Shown here: positions 13,730-15,972 of the stretch, one piece after another
Position numbering within the stretch: position 1 is the stretch's first letter
How the letters are laid out: every line of letters starts with the position of its first letter
Source: CAZAGD01 sp049699975
GTDB lineage: Bacteria; Desulfobacterota; SM23-61
DNA: 15,972 nucleotides
Assembly (NCBI GenBank): GCA_049699975.1
Contig: JBNAWB010000070.1
Span: forward strand, 1 to 15,972
Direction: 5' to 3'
Notes under the pieces: generated by a model
What the model was told of the DNA's origin: nothing
The model's database searches: none
What the model saw: only the letters and a program-made list of their open reading frames with translations
Position numbers and translations under genes: made by a program

Positions 13730-14227
13730 TTACTTTTCCAATTTTTGTAACTTAGTTATCTCTCTTACATATTGAATAGAAAGTAAACTCATGCCCAAAG
13801 GGAGGCAGAAATAAGGAATGGCTAAAGGTACACTCCATAAAGACTCAGATCTCCATCCCTTAGAAAAAGCTTCCCACCACATCGCCCAGCCTCGCCAAGC
13901 CAATAAAAGGCAGAAACCAAAGGAAAAATAGGAGGTAATGAGGGAAAGCCAAGAATTAACTGAGGGTGGGAGCAGCCGGGTGATTAAATCTATCTTTATA
14001 TGCGCCCCATCTTTTAGGCCATAAGCTGCCCCCAAAAAAGTGGCCATAATCATTAAATATACTGACGCCTCTATTTCCCAGATGGTGGGAGTTCGGAAAA
14101 GGTATCTCATCACTACTTCGTAGGTTAGAATCAGTGCTGAAACCAAAATGGCCACAGCACTTAGCAAATATAAGATCCGATTCAACCCTTCGACCTTCTC
14201 GGTAAATTTCCATATATAATTTTTCAT
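13730..14227 (-). CDS. dctQ: TRAP transporter small permease, DctQ family
   Basis: 165 aa with four hydrophobic segments, the DctQ topology. Characteristic stretches are ALILTYEVVMRYLFRTPTIW and a segment with FLGAAYGLKDGAHIKID, where the charged loop follows the second membrane helix, and a final WSVPLAIPYFCLPLG. It is the inner-membrane partner of DctM, in the usual position after the binding-protein gene. Gaps are 48 bp to dctP and 94 bp to dctM. Confidence 0.94.
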   Translation of the reverse strand: MKNYIWKFTEKVEGLNRILYLLSAVAILVSALILTYEVVMRYLFRTPTIWEIEASVYLMIMATFLGAAYGLKDGAHIKIDLITRLLPPSVNSWLSLITSYFSFGFCLLLAWRGWAMWWEAFSKGWRSESLWSVPLAIPYFCLPLGMSLLSIQYVREITKLQKLEK

Positions 14228-14275
14228 TCCCGCAGACTCACCTTCTTTTTTGAGATCTTAAATTATCCCGCAATT

Positions 14276-15310
14276 TTATTTAACCGCCAAAGCCATATCC
14301 AGCAATTCTTTCCCGCCTTTAACTTTTTCGGCAAATTCTTTCCAGGCCGTGCGGGCAGCTACTTCGGCCCATAGCTTCCATTCCTCCAGTGTCATGTCAT
14401 GGACCGAAACTCCCTTCGATTTAAATAGCTCGGTCACTTCTGTATCATCTCTAATTGCTTCCTTTAAGGCAAACTTTTCTAATTCTTGTCCAACCTCCAT
14501 CATCACCTTTTGATGCTCTGGAGAAAGCTTTTTCCAGGTGACCATGCTAACTACAAAAGGTTCCAGCATATACCAAGTCGTTGTCATCCGGGGAGAATTA
14601 TAAAATTTCACTTGTTCATAGAGGCGGAATGATTCGAAGGAAGACGAAGAAGTCATGCAGGCATCCAGGACTCCGGTTTGGAGGGCAAAATAGATCTCAG
14701 TAGAAGGCATGCTGGTAATGGCCGCTCCGCACCCATCATGGAGCATTTTTTCAAACATTTTGCCAGCTGCCCGAATTTTCATTCCTTTCAAATCTTCTGG
14801 CTTGATTACTGGTTTACCCTTTGTGGCTAAGCCGCCACCACACCAGGCCCAGGTAATTATTTTCATCCCGTTGAGTTCACATAGTCGTTCAATTTCCCTG
14901 CCAATAGGTGCCTCTTTCCAACGCATGGCTTGATGATGATCTTTAACTACACAAGGCATCAAAGTAATGGAAAATTGTGGAATTTTGCCGGAGGCATAAT
15001 CCAAAGGGTAAACAGAAAAATCAAGTGCTCCTTTGAGCAAGGCATCATATTGGGGAACAGGTTTAAAAAGAGCTGAGGCAGGGTAAATTTCAAATTTCAA
15101 TCCTCCTCCTGTCTTTTCTTCAACTTTTTTAGCAAAAACTCGGCACAACCTATCTCTAAAGTCCCCTTTTTCAATAGTTCCTGCGGGCCATTGATGGGAA
15201 ATTTTCAAAACTAAAGGCTTTTCTTTAGTCTGACTAAAAGTATCATTACTGGTTCCCATCATAATTAAAATGGCAAATAACATGAATATAAAAACTCTCC
15301 CCTTTTTCAT
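14276..15310 (-). CDS. dctP: TRAP transporter periplasmic substrate-binding protein, DctP family
   Basis: 344 aa, with a Sec signal peptide (MKKGR, then a hydrophobic stretch to about residue 20, cleavage near SQTKE). The DctP fold is clear: VLKISHQWPAGT at the mature N-terminus, IYPASALFK, LKGALDFSV, then PEDLKGMKIRAAG with the conserved carboxylate-binding Arg at about residue 180, and MPSTEIYFALQTGVLDA. The substrate is therefore probably an organic acid; which one cannot be read. The ATG has a strong GAGGAGG Shine-Dalgarno. Several Cys residues lie in the mature protein (for example C120, C144, C157, C194, C218), more than is common in this family. It heads the operon behind a sigma70-like promoter. 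Confidence 0.95.
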   Translation of the reverse strand: MKKGRVFIFMLFAILIMMGTSNDTFSQTKEKPLVLKISHQWPAGTIEKGDFRDRLCRVFAKKVEEKTGGGLKFEIYPASALFKPVPQYDALLKGALDFSVYPLDYASGKIPQFSITLMPCVVKDHHQAMRWKEAPIGREIERLCELNGMKIITWAWCGGGLATKGKPVIKPEDLKGMKIRAAGKMFEKMLHDGCGAAITSMPSTEIYFALQTGVLDACMTSSSSFESFRLYEQVKFYNSPRMTTTWYMLEPFVVSMVTWKKLSPEHQKVMMEVGQELEKFALKEAIRDDTEVTELFKSKGVSVHDMTLEEWKLWAEVAARTAWKEFAEKVKGGKELLDMALAVK

Positions 15311-15414
15311 TGGCTCCTCCTCTCTAATAAATTTCAGAGGGATTACTCTATGAACCCCAAAACTTAAAAGAATTTTTGAACAATGAAATTAAAGATGGAC
15401 TGGCTATGAAGGAT

Positions 15415-15442
15415 AATTTAGTCGACTGCAAAATTTTGTCAA
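15415..15442 (-). promoter_or_regulatory. Probable sigma70 promoter of the TRAP operon
   Basis: On the minus strand a perfect TTGACA (15437-15442) is followed after 16 bp by TAAATT (15415-15420, four of six). Predicted +1 near 15408 gives a leader of about 95 nt before dctP. Confidence 0.55.
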
Positions 15443-15612
15443 GCAAAAAATTAGAGATTTCGTCATGCCTCCTTTATCAACAGAATTTTCCCCATTTCTT
15501 TCCTCTTGCCCTCCTGTCTGCTTTGCCAGGCATTTCAAAAGTGTCGACGGTAAGCGTAATTCATCACTGAAGGGTGAGATTATTAGAGGAATTTTTATTT
15601 TTGTAAGTGCCC

Positions 15613-15858
15613 GAGGCAGGCCAGAGGCGGGCATGAATGAAGAAGCATCGGCGGGAGAAGAAGATGCTCAAAGCCCATAACCAATTTTCCGCAAAGGGCA
15701 GGCGGCTTAAAAATTTTGTAGGGCAAGCCTATATGGCTTGCCGAATGCGGCAAGGGTCAAGCCCTTGCCCTACTACCTGCCGCCTCATTCCATGGAAGAA
15801 ATCACTGCCTCATGATTCTGAATGAATGCCGGAGGCAGGCCTGCCTCTGGCCTGCCTC
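15613..15858. repeat. 16-bp inverted copies of a GC-rich dispersed repeat
   Basis: GAGGCAGGCCAGAGGC at 15613-15628 and its exact reverse complement GCCTCTGGCCTGCCTC at 15843-15858 flank the region. The first copy lies inside a larger GCCCG...CGGGC inverted repeat. The two copies probably derive from a dispersed intergenic repeat family. Confidence 0.65.
15700..15785. repeat. Nested palindromic repeat element
   Basis: A 56-bp core at 15718-15773 has terminal inverted repeats GTAGGGCAAG and CTTGCCCTAC. Inside are two more perfect 8-bp hairpins: GGCAAGCC/GGCTTGCC at 15722-15742 and GGCAAGGG/CCCTTGCC at 15749-15769. An outer pair, AGGCGGC (15700-15706) and GCCGCCT (15779-15785), encloses the core. 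It is like a REP/MITE-type element; no transposase is present. Confidence 0.75.
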
Positions 15859-15872
15859 TGATCTGCCTCTAA
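15832..15872. repeat. 11-bp tandem repeat with adjoining palindrome
   Basis: Three tandem 11-bp units, CCTGCCTCTGG, CCTGCCTCTGA and TCTGCCTCTAA, fill 15840-15872 with decreasing identity. The first unit overlaps a perfect 16-bp palindrome GAGGCAGGCCTGCCTC at 15832-15847. Confidence 0.75.
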
Positions 15873-15972
15873 CAATAGTTCTTCCACTTTTCAGTGACGG
15901 ATTACCGGTGAGCTGTTAATTCTGACCGTCGATCACTTTTGAAATTCGTACCTACTTCAGGCGGGAGGGGGA

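Larger units (their letters stand above)
15443..15972. other. Gene-free region rich in dispersed repeats
   Basis: I see no supportable gene beyond the TRAP promoter. The short open frames here have no start signals, no recognisable motifs and lie across repeats. The region holds the repeat elements listed separately (15613-15872). No tRNA-like or rRNA-like structure was seen, and the last 100 bases show nothing I can name. Confidence 0.6.

Noticed and set aside
15404..15825. Several short open frames on both strands near the right edge.
   Set aside because: They cross the repeats and the TRAP promoter, lack start signals and resemble no known protein.
15840..15872. Tandem units considered as a CRISPR array.
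   Set aside because: Units are only 11 bp with no spacers between them.

Overview
The window reads as chromosomal DNA of a Gram-negative strict anaerobe. A TonB-dependent outer-membrane receptor and a TRAP uptake system imply an outer membrane. Paired MinD-type ATPases with inserted ferredoxins, NifX/NifB-type cofactor-binding proteins and a sigma54 enhancer-binding regulator point to Desulfobacterota (former Deltaproteobacteria) or a close anaerobic lineage. The DNA is moderately AT-rich by eye (not computed). The phylum is an inference; no rRNA or marker gene is present.

Region 1 (1-4129, minus strand) is one operon read from right to left: two NifX/NifB-family proteins, a MinD/ferredoxin ATPase, a NifU/IscU-type Fe-S scaffold, a second MinD/ferredoxin ATPase and an Mrp/NBP35 ATPase that runs off the left edge. 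Diverging from it at 4374-5726 is a PAS-AAA+-Fis sigma54 activator. A full -24/-12 promoter (4150-4165) faces the operon. This is the gene set of the anaerobe-specific orange-protein (Orp) complex studied in Desulfovibrio vulgaris, rearranged into a single operon and with a NifU scaffold embedded between the two MinD genes.

Region 2 (5728-8258, minus) holds a TonB-dependent receptor and a class I SAM methyltransferase, coupled at their junction. They sit behind a near-consensus sigma70 promoter with an 18-bp inverted repeat next to its -10 box. The receptor has two in-frame start codons carrying the same 14-bp ribosome-binding/start sequence.

Region 3 (8452-12093, minus) is a tightly coupled four-gene operon: GNAT-like acyltransferase, TraB/GumN-family protein, a second paralogous GNAT-like acyltransferase and a radical SAM/SPASM-like enzyme. 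I recognise the families but no described pathway with this gene order. It is the best candidate for an undescribed system.

Region 4 (12280-15310, minus) is a complete TRAP transporter (DctM, DctQ, DctP), probably for a carboxylate. Region 5 (15311-15972) has no supportable gene. It holds the TRAP promoter and a dense set of GC-rich inverted and tandem repeats typical of dispersed intergenic repeats.
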